In this document: piece after piece, positions 32,449 to 41,069 of the stretch
Numbering within the stretch: position 1 is the first letter of the stretch
Layout: each line of letters begins with the position of its first letter
Source: Pararge aegeria
Lineage: Eukaryota > Arthropoda > Insecta > Lepidoptera > Nymphalidae
Assembly: GCF_905163445.1 (NCBI RefSeq)
Contig: NC_053196.1
Location: 15,959,501 to 16,023,500 of the forward strand
Reading direction: 5' to 3'
DNA: 64,000 nucleotides
The notes under the pieces: generated by a model
What the model saw: only the letters and a program-made list of their open reading frames with translations
What the model was told of the DNA's origin: nothing
Databases searched by the model: none
Translations under genes and position numbers: made by a program

Positions 32449-32733
32449 GACGGCCTAGTGGCGCAGTGCGCAGCGACCCTGCTTTCTGAGTCCAAGATCG
32501 TGGGTTCGATTCCCACAACTGGAAAATGTTTGTGTGATGAACATGAATGTTTTTCAGTGTCTGGGTGTTTATCTGTATATTATAAGTATTTATGTGTATT
32601 TCATTCATAAAAAAAAAAAATATTCATCAGCTATCTGAGTACCCATAACACAAGCTACGCTTACTTTGGGGCTAGATGGCGTTGTGTGTATTGTCGTAGT
32701 ATATTTATTTATTTATTTATTATTTATTTATTT
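32449..32733 (+). repeat. SINE-1, full length
   Basis: Head GACGGCCTAGTGGCGCAGTG, GGGTTCGATTCCCACAAC, body with an A9 expansion near 32610 and a long TTTATTTATTTATTATT tail. Confidence 0.87.
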
Positions 32734-32791
32734 CGGCGGACATCTAAAATAATAGGATCGGCACAACTACTTAGGTTGGCTTTATGGAAAA

Positions 32792-33050
32792 CTAGATATT
32801 CCCTGCGGCTTCGCCCGCGTAAATTTCGAGATGCAGCGTACTGCTACATAGTCTACATCAGTCATACATGATATTTTTGACAAAAAATTTTTTATCTTAA
32901 AATATATATATATTTTTTAATAATAAGTATCCTATGTTACTTCTGATACCGAATACTACTAATACCGATCTGATTCTGAATACGTGTTTCATGATGATCC
33001 GTTAAGTAGTTTTCGCGCAAAAGCGTAACAAACAAACTTACATTCACATT
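32792..33050 (-). mobile_element. HEL-B Helitron, 5' end eroded
   Basis: The minus-strand 3' terminus CTAG (32792-32795) is preceded by the reversed GCGGGCGAAGCCGCAGGG hairpin-like block. The interior has AGTATCCTATGTTACTTCTGA reversed. The 5' side ends in a T-run. Confidence 0.65.
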
Positions 33051-33053
33051 TTT

Positions 33054-33290
33054 TTTTTTATTTAACTACAAGGTAGCCCTTGACAGCAATCTTACCTGAT
33101 GTTAAGTGATGATACAGTCTAAGATGGTAGCGGGCTAACCTGAAATATGGCAGTTATATTAAACCTTTACTTCTAATTGGTTTCCACGCGACATCGTACC
33201 GGAACGCTAAATCGCTTAGCGGCATGCCTCTGTCGGTAGGGTCGTAACCAGCCGGGATCGACAGCTTAACGTGCTCTCCGATTTCGAGGG
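33054..33290 (-). repeat. SINE-3, most of the body
   Basis: AGGTAGCCCTTGACAGCAATC, AGTCTAAGATGGTAGCGGGC, TCGCTTAGCGGCATGCC and GTCGGTAGGGTCGTAACC match SINE-3 reversed. The head is missing. Confidence 0.7.
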
Positions 33291-33369
33291 ATGGACACCA
33301 AAAATTAAGAGTTAATTTTTTATAGAAAAACATATTAAACAAAGTATTTACTCAAAATATCATATGTAT

Positions 33370-33845
33370 ATCATCATCATCATCATCATCTCAACCAATG
33401 GACGTCCACTGCTGGACATAGGTCTTTTGTAGGGAGTTCCACAATGCACGGTCCTGGGCCGCTCGCCTCCAACGGCTCCCAGCTACTCGCCTGATCTCAT
33501 CTGTCCACCTCGTTTGAGGCCGACCTACGCTGCGTTTACCGGTGCGGGGTCGCCATTCCAGCACCTTAAGACCCCAACGTCCATCGGTTCTCCGAGCTAT
33601 GTGCCCCGCCCATTGCCACTTCAGCTTCGCAACTCGCTGAGCTATGTCGGTAACTCTAGTTCTTCTACGGATCTCCTCATTTCTGATTTGATCACGTAGA
33701 GATACTCCTAACATAGCTCTCTCCATCGCCCGCTGAGTGACTCTGAGCCTTCTTATGAGGCCCATAGTTAGCGACCATGTCTCTGATCCGTAAGTCATCA
33801 CTGGCAACACGCAACCACACAAGACCAAAGACTTTAAGACTCATA
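33370..33845 (-). pseudogene. RTE-B 3' end: last 145 codons of ORF2 and tail
   Basis: An uninterrupted frame reads VLPVMTYGSETWSLTMGLIR, RRTRVTDIAQRVAKLKWQ, GHIARRTDGRWG and RWRRAAQDRALWNSLQKTYV. It stops at the typical QQWTSIG and is followed by a GATGATGATGATGATGA tail (33371-33388 on the plus strand). It is the C-terminal part of an RTE-clade reverse transcriptase ORF, 5'-truncated at insertion. No stops are present, so the copy is young compared with the 9370 fragment. Confidence 0.85.
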
Positions 33846-34085
33846 AGTATATAGAAAACTCCAATATAAATTTTTAGCCCGACCTGGAAATTGAACCTAC
33901 GACTTTATATTCCCACAGTTGAACATGCCTTCCACAAGATCAAGCCAGGTATTACTAAAGTGATAAAGATGATAATATGTGTTGCCAAATAGCCAGTTAC
34001 CTGCAAGTTGGCAAAGTTTACATCTCGGGCAAAGTTAAATAGAACTATGAACTCTGGCACGGATCGAGTTTGCGGCGCTTCCCTG

Positions 34086-34234
34086 CTTAGAACATACGGC
34101 TTCCTGTTTATACAGCTGTTGAGGCTAGATTCATAAACTAGATTATGTTGAGCCTGGCTTAGAGTCCCAGGCAATATAACTAGCACCCGACGATCATTAA
34201 TAAGTGATTCGCCCCGAACTCAGAAATTAACTAG
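34086..34234. repeat. Local direct duplication, left copy
   Basis: GAACATACGGCTTCCTGTTTATACAGCTGTTGAGGCTAGATTC to GTGATTCGCCCCGAACTC is repeated at 34482-34635 in the same order. A SINE-1 lies between the two. Confidence 0.75.
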
Positions 34235-34240
34235 ATAATA

Positions 34241-34400
34241 ATAAATAATAAATATACCACTACCCAAAGTAAGCGTAGCTTGTGTTATGGATACTTAGAT
34301 GAATATATATAAATAATATAACATACAGATAAACACCGAATCGAACCCACGGCTTGGACTCAGAAAGCAGGGTCGCTGCCCACTGCGCCAATCGGCCGTC
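34241..34400 (-). repeat. SINE-1 copy, internally deleted
   Basis: AAAGTAAGCGTAGCTTGTGTTATGG, a shortened body, then the reversed head GGGTCGCTGCCCACTGCGCCAATCGGCCGTC. Confidence 0.78.
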
Positions 34401-34481
34401 AATGATGAAGAGATGTCATAGTTATACGTTAAAATTTTAAAATCAGTGATTAACAGTAGGCTATTATTTAGTTCTTTCCTG

Positions 34482-34635
34482 CTAAGAACATACAGCTTCC
34501 TGTTTATACAGCTCTTGAGGCTAGATTCAAAAACTAGATTGTGTTTAGCCGTACTTCGAGTTATACAACCTTATCCCAAGCAATATCACTAGCATCCGAT
34601 GATAAGTGATTCGCCCCGAACTAAGAAATTAACAA
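34482..34635. repeat. Local direct duplication, right copy
   Basis: Partner of 34086-34234. A further pair, AAAATTTTAAAATCAGTGATTAAC (34430) and ATAATTTTAAAACTAGTGATTAAC (35115), lies just outside, so the duplicated unit may be larger and interrupted by the R1-type fragment. Confidence 0.7.
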
Positions 34636-34970
34636 GATGTCAAAGGTTGTTTTCGTAGAGCGAACGACCTCCGCCACTCCCTCCAATGCTTTGCGGAGAC
34701 GGTCCGCCAGCAACTCGGCCTGGTCTTGGGTGTGCTCTTTGGGTAACTCCAAGAGCCTGGTCCCGGTGGCAGAAATGCGTAGCCTCATCCCCGCGCCAAT
34801 CCAGAGCTCCTCCAGGTTGACCCTTCTCTCCGCCTGCTCATAGAGCTGAGCTTAGGTCACGCATTTACTGGCCGCCTCCGGAGCCAGGGTAATTACGATG
34901 GCTGCTGTCTTGGGCGGAGCCAAATTGGGCTTTGGCTTGGGCTTAGGGAAGGGGAGCCTCGAAGTTGCCG
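34632..34970 (-). pseudogene. Fragment of an R1-type LINE ORF1 (gag-like)
   Basis: In a GC-rich block, the minus strand reads SRLPFPKPKPKPNLAPPKTA, AIVITLAPEAASKCVT, then TAA at 34853-34855. In the same frame it continues AQLYEQAERRVNLEELWIGA, RISATGTRLLELPKEHTQDQ, AELLADRLRKALEGVAEVVR. This arrangement, a Pro/Lys-rich stretch followed by a helical domain, resembles the nucleic-acid-binding ORF1 of lepidopteran R1/TRAS/SART-type LINEs. The zinc-knuckle C-terminus is missing. Base composition differs clearly from the surroundings. Confidence 0.65.
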
Positions 34971-34989
34971 TCGGGGGATTAGCGGTCTT

Positions 34990-35118
34990 TTAACCTGTAA
35001 AATTGTTTTGTAAAAGAGCAATCTGCTGAGATTCTTGCCGGCTTCTTTCGATACAATCTGCCTTCCAAACCGGTGGTGGAGTTACTACAAACAGACTGAC
35101 TAGACGTTTCAAAAGTTA
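34990..35118 (+). repeat. LINE-A 3' UTR fragment
   Basis: AAAAGAGCAATCTGCTGAGATTCTTGCCGGC and AAACCGGTGGTGGAGTTAC match the LINE-A 3' UTR. Confidence 0.75.
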
Positions 35119-35166
35119 TAATTTTAAAACTAGTGATTAACGTCAGCAGTCAGGTATTATTAAAAA

Positions 35167-35250
35167 CTAGCGACCCGCTTCGCACGGGTGCAATGAAGAT
35201 AGAAGTGATTCGCTTTTATCGAATGCTCCTAATACCAAATCGTCTGTAAA
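35167..35250 (-). repeat. Helitron 3' end fragment
   Basis: CTAG (35167-35170) followed by CGACCCGCTTCGCACGGGTGC is a reversed Helitron 3' terminus with its palindrome. Confidence 0.55.
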
Positions 35251-36289
35251 ACGCAATGTAACCAAACTATATACAAAATCTACTATAATATACTATGTCT
35301 CTAGAATAAGGATTATAATTCTTAAGCAAGAGCGTTATCAATATCAAAACAATACTTTTTTATCCGAACCAAACTCTAATAAAAAAAATCTTTATTCAAA
35401 TACGCCTATCACAGGAAACAATGCTCATGATACACCAATTGCACTTTGTGGCGTAAATTTTGACAGCTGTCAATTAGTTGTTAGAACTGTCAATTATTGA
35501 ATCCTAACTATCGAGGAATAATGACAAAAAATTGTAATTGCGTTTCTCTGTAAAAAAAAATGTTGGCTCAACATAATGCAGTAATAATGCATAATACTGG
35601 GAAACATATCCGGATAGAAATAAGTCCCCTCATAATATACCAGCTCAATGTGGTGGAGCGACGGCCGCCGTCTCTACAATGCAAGGAATTTTCAATAAGA
35701 CATCGGTGCTAAATGAAATCTCCGCCTTGAGGGCCTTAAAGATCTCGGTTGTTTCTTAATCTTTTAGAATATTCTCACTCTATTTTCCACCAATATAAAA
35801 TATAGGATAGATTGTTTTGGTATTCAAAATTCATTATTTTTTTACTCATCCTATAACCTACGCCGTGGTTGATTTATCGTTACGTTCACCATAAGACAAT
35901 GTGCTAGGTTATCAAGTAGTAGTATAGTCAATACTATCAAACCTGTCTGCAAATTCCCTGACCATTGCCAAAACATTGTTATAGCAAGTGATATTTTTAA
36001 TTGTTTGATAAACGCAGATTAGGTCCAAAAATTTAGAGGTGCGTGCCTGGTATTTGCCAACTGTACGGATCGTTACTTGTTCATGATTGAAGTAAGTGCA
36101 ATAAATAAAATACACTGTTTAAATCTACATTTGTTAAATCCGTTTAAACAATTGTAATTCAGGTTGATCCCAGCTTATACGCAACGTGGTTGCGCTGCAA
36201 TCTACGGGATCATACAGTTTGCTAAAGATTTGTTTGCATTATTTACTACACTTTAGTATGACGATACACATGCCGCTATTTGGGTTTTT
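35251..36289. other. No gene; small repeat scraps
   Basis: About 35395-35440 recalls a reversed LINE-B tail (TTTATTCAAATACGCCTATCACAGG). About 36030-36050 is a SINE-2 scrap (TTTAGAGGTGCGTGCCTGG). The rest is AT-rich and unassigned. Confidence 0.45.
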
Positions 36290-36323
36290 GTTGACTGAGT
36301 TACATGTCTGTAACTCAGTCAAC
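36290..36323. repeat. Perfect fold-back, 15-bp arms, 4-bp loop
   Basis: GTTGACTGAGTTACA (36290-36304), TGTC, then its exact reverse complement (36309-36323). It directly abuts an RTE-B fragment. Confidence 0.88.
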
Positions 36324-36525
36324 TCGTAACTCTAGTTCTTCTACGGATCTCCTCATTTCTGATTTGATCACGTAGAGATACTCCGAGCGTAGCTCTCTGC
36401 GTCGCCCGCTGCGTGCCTCTGACCCTGTCCATGAGAGCCAGAGTCAGCGACCACTTTCGGGGTCATAAGTCATCACTGGCAACGCGCAACCACACAAGAC
36501 CAAAGTCTTTAAACAGAGCGTGTTG
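36322..36525 (-). repeat. RTE-B internal fragment
   Basis: It is closely similar to 33645-33840 (TCTAGTTCTTCTACGGATCTCC, ATTTGATCACGTAGAGATACTCC, CAACCACACAAGACCAAAG). It is truncated at both ends and lacks the 3' tail. Confidence 0.75.
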
Positions 36526-36549
36526 CGTTGAGGAGCGGCACGAAAATGA

Positions 36550-36735
36550 TACAAACGTAATAAACTTATCACTCTTTTACTTATTGTTCTAGATCCTGAA
36601 ACTATCATAAATGAAACTTTTCATCCCAAGCCTGGGGATTCCAGCAATCTAACTCCCCAATCAATCATCCGAGCAATCAGAGGGTTCAATCTGGCTGAGA
36701 CGTTTTTGCGGGATGAGATATTAACGCCTCACTGA
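36550..36735 (+). CDS. Candidate 3'-terminal exon of an unidentified gene
   Basis: I do not recognise the product. A strong acceptor-like stretch (pyrimidine-rich, ending TTATTGTTCTAG at 36592) is followed by a frame reading DPETIINETFHPKPGDSSNL, TPQSIIRAIRGFNLAETFLR, DEILTPH and TGA at 36733-36735. The composition is balanced and protein-like (Pro, Glu, Arg, Phe). The aspartate codon would be completed across the splice site, so the exon would run 36593-36735. The frame is open upstream only to 36550 and has no ATG. No downstream AATAAA was confirmed close by. Alternatives are a fragment of a mobile-element protein or a chance frame. Confidence 0.35.
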   Translation, partial: YKRNKLITLLLIVLDPETIINETFHPKPGDSSNLTPQSIIRAIRGFNLAETFLRDEILTPH

Positions 36736-36797
36736 TTTTATTATATTGCTATGATCGAAGTCCATTTTACTTTGACGTTATTAGTTAGTATTTTATT

Positions 36798-36895
36798 AGC
36801 ATTGGCCTAGTGGTGAGCATGTTCGACAGCAGATCACAAGGTACTGGGTTCTATCACCGGTATTTTAAATATTGAGTGCAATAAAAAAAAAAACT
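36798..36895 (+). repeat. SINE-4 copy
   Basis: TTGGCCTAGTGGTGAGCATG and GGTACTGGGTTCTATCACC resemble tRNA A and B boxes, followed by an A-run. The related copy is 53088-53205. Confidence 0.6.
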
Positions 36896-37245
36896 TAAAT
36901 CTTAGAATTGGCGCGTTTCTCCGCGGAACGTCAGTGGGTGGGTGGGAGCATTTTGCCGCTCCATTTTATTGACAATCTTGAATAGGAATACAGCAATTTT
37001 TGGATTAATTGATTTTCTCAGGATTTAAATAACACACTTTTAAGTACATAAGTATACAGTAACATTGTTTTAGTTAAGTATAAAAAAAGATTTTAGAAAA
37101 ACATAACATTTTAACCGAAATTTTGGTTCTATCCACGATTTTTTAATAGGATATTTAATAATAGAATCAAATAAAATCAAAAAAATACGATATAACATAT
37201 GACTTACATCTACTTTAACAAAACAATCTTCACATATAAGTTGTC

Positions 37246-37340
37246 CACCTGCTAAATCACGGGTACATGGAATAGGAGAAGTTTATCACTTTTAATTATT
37301 ACACATACATACATTTTTATCCTTTCCCCGTAATATATAA
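37246..37340 (+). repeat. MITE-2 internal fragment
   Basis: CACCTGCTAAATCACGGG, ACATGGAATAGGAGAAG and TTTATCCTTTCCCCG match the interior of MITE-2 (53691-53958). The termini are missing. Confidence 0.55.
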
Positions 37341-37463
37341 GATGTATATATATATATAAATATATAAATCATTAGATAAATATTTCATACATATACTTAT
37401 CAATATTATTATTAGATATGAAATAGTCCTTTACACGCAATTTAAAGATTTATACTGTCTTAT

Positions 37464-37640
37464 TTATCGGTAGCTCATTCCAAATGTTAACCGTCTTTGC
37501 CCTCAAAGAATTCCCATACGCCAATGAACGACTAGCAGTAACTTGTAACTTGTTGTCATTATTAGCTCGAAGATTTAAGTGAACAATGCTACCAAGCAAG
37601 GTGAGATTATATAAGCAAATTAGACCATAAGCGTTGGAAT
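37464..37640 (-). pseudogene. C-terminal fragment of another LINE reverse transcriptase
   Basis: The minus-strand frame reads LTLLGSIVHLNLRANNDNKL, QVTASRSLAYGNSLRAKTVN and IWNELPINKTV, then stop. The R(T)x..YGNSLR...WNELP pattern is the usual end of several non-LTR reverse transcriptases. The family differs from LINE-A and LINE-B. An MITE-2 scrap lies downstream of its 3' UTR. Confidence 0.6.
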
Positions 37641-37982
37641 CATAACAAAATCACATAAGGATATAGAAGACGTGTTTGCTAGGGCAAGGACGGCTACCCA
37701 TAATCCCCGGTGCGTTCGACACTGATTTACGATGCCGATGGCTGACCGCCACGGATCCCTTGCGAATGAATTATTGTCGCGTTTTGTCGACGAAAGCCAA
37801 ATATGCAGAGCGTTTGCTTTTATACATCAACTGTTCTCTGTTACCTTTGTGAACCAACGGTTATATTATAGTTAAATGGAGTGTTTGAAAAACAGGCATT
37901 TTGGTGAAAAGTAGCACATAGAATACTTTTTAAACTTACTTTTTGACTTTAAATCTTCGTTCATTATACCTAGTTAATATAA
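37641..37982. other. No gene recognised
   Basis: It includes a GC-richer patch (GATGCCGATGGCTGACCGCCACGG, TTTGTCGACGAAAGCC) without a recognisable frame. Confidence 0.4.
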
Positions 37983-38570
37983 AGATTAGGTACCATTATA
38001 TCGACAAGGACACCCACACCAACCACCGCCACCGATGCAACCACCGAAAAAGTCACCACCACAGGCGCGTCTACGGTGACGCAGATTAAGCGCGCCGCTC
38101 CGATCCCGTCCCCGCATTTCATCGCCGCACAGGCAGATATCGCCGTGGGGCGCTTCCTGTCCCCACCTCAGTGGGCAGGACCCAGGATTCCGGCGGCCTC
38201 GCTCAGACCGCTGATCGCCGCGACTCTACCCGAACATGACACCACGGACCCAATGGTCCCACTCAGTGACCAGTCTATAGTTGCAGACGGCGTTGCAACC
38301 ACCGAAAAGGGCCATCGTCCTGAGCGGTTACCCCGAGCCCCATTTAGGGACTCCGAGGAAGACTCTAGAGTAAATGTTCGGACCTCGGTCCACAAGCACG
38401 ATCTCCCGTATCACAATAGCTCCGGTACACCTGGAGCTATTGTGATACGCTCAATCGTAACTATAGGAAGGATAACCGTGACAAGAGGAATTGGTACGCA
38501 ACCGATAGACGTCCACTGCTGGACATACATGTGCTCTCGACCAGCAGTGGACGTCTATCGGTTGATATGA
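37983..38570 (+). CDS. Unassigned Thr/Pro/Ala-rich open frame
   Basis: I do not recognise this protein. A GC-rich frame, open from 37983 to TGA-type stop at 38570, reads RTPTPTTATDATTEKVTTTG, then PIPSPHFIAAQADIAVGRFL and PLIAATLPEHDTTDPM. It holds an internal repeat of ATTEK. The first GTG/ATG options are weak; a GTG at 38076 gives 164 codons. The distal third (from about 38407) runs through two inverted repeats, one derived from RTE-B, so it is not genuine protein sequence. The opposite strand is also open over 38168-38395. It may be gag/ORF1-like coding sequence of a mobile element; no zinc knuckle is seen. Confidence 0.25.
   Translation, partial: RLGTIISTRTPTPTTATDATTEKVTTTGASTVTQIKRAAPIPSPHFIAAQADIAVGRFLSPPQWAGPRIPAASLRPLIAATLPEHDTTDPMVPLSDQSIVADGVATTEKGHRPERLPRAPFRDSEEDSRVNVRTSVHKHDLPYHNSSGTPGAIVIRSIVTIGRITVTRGIGTQPIDVHCWTYMCSRPAVDVYRLI
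38407..38449. repeat. Perfect fold-back, 17-bp arms, 9-bp loop
   Basis: CGTATCACAATAGCTCC (38407-38423) and its exact reverse complement (38433-38449). Confidence 0.9.
38500..38563. repeat. Perfect fold-back of an RTE-B tail, 23-bp arms
   Basis: AACCGATAGACGTCCACTGC and onward (38500-38522) is exactly inverted at 38541-38563 across an 18-bp spacer. Both arms are the conserved RTE-B 3' end phrase (GGACGTCCACTGCTGGACAT), so the element end has been copied in both directions. Confidence 0.92.
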
Positions 38571-38639
38571 AAATAATGATTATTTTGTGTGTGTAATCTA
38601 GATAAGTATTAGTGTGGAATTATTCTTAAGTATGTATAT

Positions 38640-38815
38640 AGTAACCCTCCCCCCCACCAATTGGTTTCCCTTGGTTTGTCTAATCCTAAGGTTGCCTTGA
38701 AGAGATCTCTACTAAGCGATAAGACCGCCATTTGTATCCTACTTTTTAAGTTTCCTCTTTTTGTGACCATTGTTTTTTCCCTTTTGTGGTGTACAAATAA
38801 AATAGATAGATAGAT
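38640..38815 (+). repeat. LINE 3' UTR fragment with hairpin remnant
   Basis: GGTTGCCTTGAAGAGATCTCTACTAAGCGATAAGACCGCC corresponds to the hairpin-bearing LINE 3' end at 24930-25085. It ends TGTACAAATAAAATAGATAGATAG. Confidence 0.6.
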
Positions 38816-39500
38816 AAATGATGGTGAAGGAATGTAACAAAGAATAATACTTCCTATTGTTCCATTAAACAGATGACAGAATATTTTGTAGCGAATAAAA
38901 AAGCTTGTCCTTATGAAAGCAACTGGTTCAGCGGGCCATTAAAAATGCATCGAACGTCGACTTGATGTACTCGGCGCGGCATGCAAAATGGAAGCGTACG
39001 TGCCGCGTTGAAAGACGTAGCCTTTGCTGGGGAAATGGAGCCCTAATGCGGGGAAATTTGCAATTTCCTTCCACCAGAATATCCTATCCCATATCAATAT
39101 AATTAAATCCTATGCTTACTGAGAGGCGGATTTTACCGCAATAAAAACATAAGCTAATTTAATTTATAGCATATACATATATACATAGCTAATTTAATAC
39201 GTCTAATAACGAAGACGTGCTATTAATTCCGCTTTGCCGAGCAATCCGGACTGTACTCTTGGGTCATAATTTCAATATTTTTTTTATATAATTTTTTTAG
39301 TTTTTCTTACTGTAATATTACTTTCAATATACTTTGTAGTGTCAAAATCGAGCATTTTGTAGTAAATGCTGTACACTTTTAAGTGGCTAGTCTCACCGAT
39401 TGGAAACAAAATTCGTAATTTTCCTTCAATTGTGAACAAGCTGTTGGTGTTCCTGATAAATAAAAAAAATTAAAAAAAAAGGCAACAGATGTGATAGTTG
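38816..39500. other. No gene recognised
   Basis: It contains a GC-richer patch at about 38940-39050 (ACTCGGCGCGGCATGCAAAATGG) with no clear frame. Confidence 0.45.
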
Positions 39501-39608
39501 GACGGCCAACTGGCGCAGTGGGCAGCGAACTTGCTTTCTGAGTCCAAGGCGGTGGTTTCGATTCCCACAACTAGAATATGTTTGTGTGTTGAACATGAAT
39601 GTTTTTCA
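39501..39608 (+). repeat. SINE-1, 3'-truncated
   Basis: Head GACGGCCAACTGGCGCAGTGG and GGTTTCGATTCCCACAAC. The copy ends at ATGTTTTTCAG. Confidence 0.75.
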
Positions 39609-39758
39609 GAAACTTCTGCATAATTTAAAAATAATTAGTCTGGAAGAGTCTCTGTACATCGGTTTGCAAAAAGCTGCCATTTTAACTCCATGTAAAACAG
39701 TAAAAAAGTTCTTGCAGGTTGACGAAAGCATTGGCTTAACATAAATATACAATGTAAA

Positions 39759-39962
39759 CAGTGGCGTGCATAGAGGGTATGCACAGGGTATGCAGACGAT
39801 ATAAAATGAAGTAAATTTCCAGTACGAGTTATAAATACTTAAGGGTAGGTTTTTTTTCACTCTTACAATGCTTATCCTTAAGTTTTCTATAGCTAGAAAT
39901 GGAGATTTTCTCCATTTTATATCATCTGCATACCCTGTGCATACCCTATATGCACGCCACTG
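39759..39962. mobile_element. MITE-1, hAT-type, intact with 8-bp target duplication
   Basis: The 204-bp element has terminal inverted repeats of about 50 bp beginning CAGTGGCGTGCATA, with only two mismatches. It is flanked by exact 8-bp repeats AATGTAAA (39751-39758 and 39963-39970). An 8-bp duplication and CAG/CTG-type ends are hallmarks of the hAT superfamily. It has no transposase, so it is non-autonomous. Diverged fragments lie at 10778 and 24013. Overlapping short frames at 39606-39983 and 39899-40102 are chance. Confidence 0.92.
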
Positions 39963-40199
39963 AATGTAAATCACACGCTGCATTTACTTGTTTAAGGCCC
40001 ATAAATGCAGTTAAAACCAGCCAAGAGCTGAGAAATGCAAACCCTTTCCAAACAATATTTTTTTTTTTTTCTAGCATTGTTAAGAATTTAAAACAAAAAT
40101 GAAAATCAATAAATGATCATCCATCATCAGCAGTGCCCAGTGCAGACTGGTGGACAAAAAATTAAAACTCCATATTTTTATATTATAGTTTTTTATTAA

Positions 40200-40585
40200 C
40201 TAGTAGCGTACCCAGCTCGCTTCGCCATTCTAGATTTTGCTTTATTTTATATAAACAATAAACCAACATCATTAAATTTTTAATTTAAGTCTCATAATAT
40301 ATTAAATCATTAATTTCTCTCCGTATTCATTCTCTTCTATTCTCTTCTCGGGCGGGTGAAGATCATTATCTACACCCATGTACACCCAACAATAGAATAT
40401 CATCATAGTAAATAAAAGCTGTATTTGACAGTTCAAAAATAGGAATGCTCCGATCGTCTTCAAACTTTACAGGATTACTCGCCAGGTCAATCCGGAGATT
40501 CCCTGAAAGTATCATTGAAATCGGTCCAGCCGTTTCGGAGCCTATACGAAACATACCCACACACTTTCTCTTTTATATATGTAGA
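40200..40585 (-). mobile_element. HEL-A Helitron, copy 3
   Basis: The minus-strand element begins TCTACATATATAAAAGAG (ending at 40585). The 3' region has a decayed palindrome and ends CTAG at 40200-40203 with an extra CTA-type trinucleotide beside it. It is colinear with copies 1 and 2. Confidence 0.82.
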
Positions 40586-41069
40586 AGATTTTATAAATTT
40601 AAATTGGCCAAGTATATCTCCTGATTAAGGTAACTCCTCTTGAGCACTTGTGTGAGTGTGTACCACCCAAGCTCCATAAAGGGATTTTCCCAGTTGCTTA
40701 ATATTTTCAATATACTGTTGGAGCTTCCGCGCATCTAGCTCATCATTGATGCAGATCTTTTTCTTTTCTCTATTCTTATTACCTAAGTCGCAGTAGGTAT
40801 TAATTAAGATTGCCGATGTCCCCTGTGTGTCTAATTTGGTGTCTATTGCAACCTCAAGTTTCGCCCATTAACAAGACACACATCGCTCGTTACATCCCGT
40901 ATTCTGTCTACGGCTGTAATTGGAGGCAAGTCACCGCAAAATCGATTTGGCGACGCTTTGCCAACGACCGCAGTATTCGCCTTTGTGCTAATAGGAAACG
41001 GAACATTTCGCATATATTCTATTCTATGCTTGCAGTGATAATTGAAGGCAAAACTTTAATTAATAATAA
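40586..41069. other. No recognised gene; one 87-codon frame
   Basis: A plus-strand frame (40810-41073) begins MPMSPVCLIWCLLQPQV and has balanced composition. It has no recognised domain, and the SINE-3 head starts at its end. It is not called as a gene. Confidence 0.3.

Noticed and set aside
33371..33390. CRISPR-like or regulatory reading of the ATC/GAT trinucleotide runs at several places
   Set aside because: These runs are the ATG-type 3' tails of RTE and SINE-2 copies.
38168..38395. Minus-strand frame opposite the Thr/Pro-rich frame
   Set aside because: Overlapping open frames on both strands are expected in GC-rich DNA, where stop codons are rare. The plus-strand composition was judged more protein-like, though only weakly.
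39606..39983. 125-codon minus-strand frame
   Set aside because: It is produced mostly by the inverted ends of MITE-1; the plus strand shows a mirrored frame.
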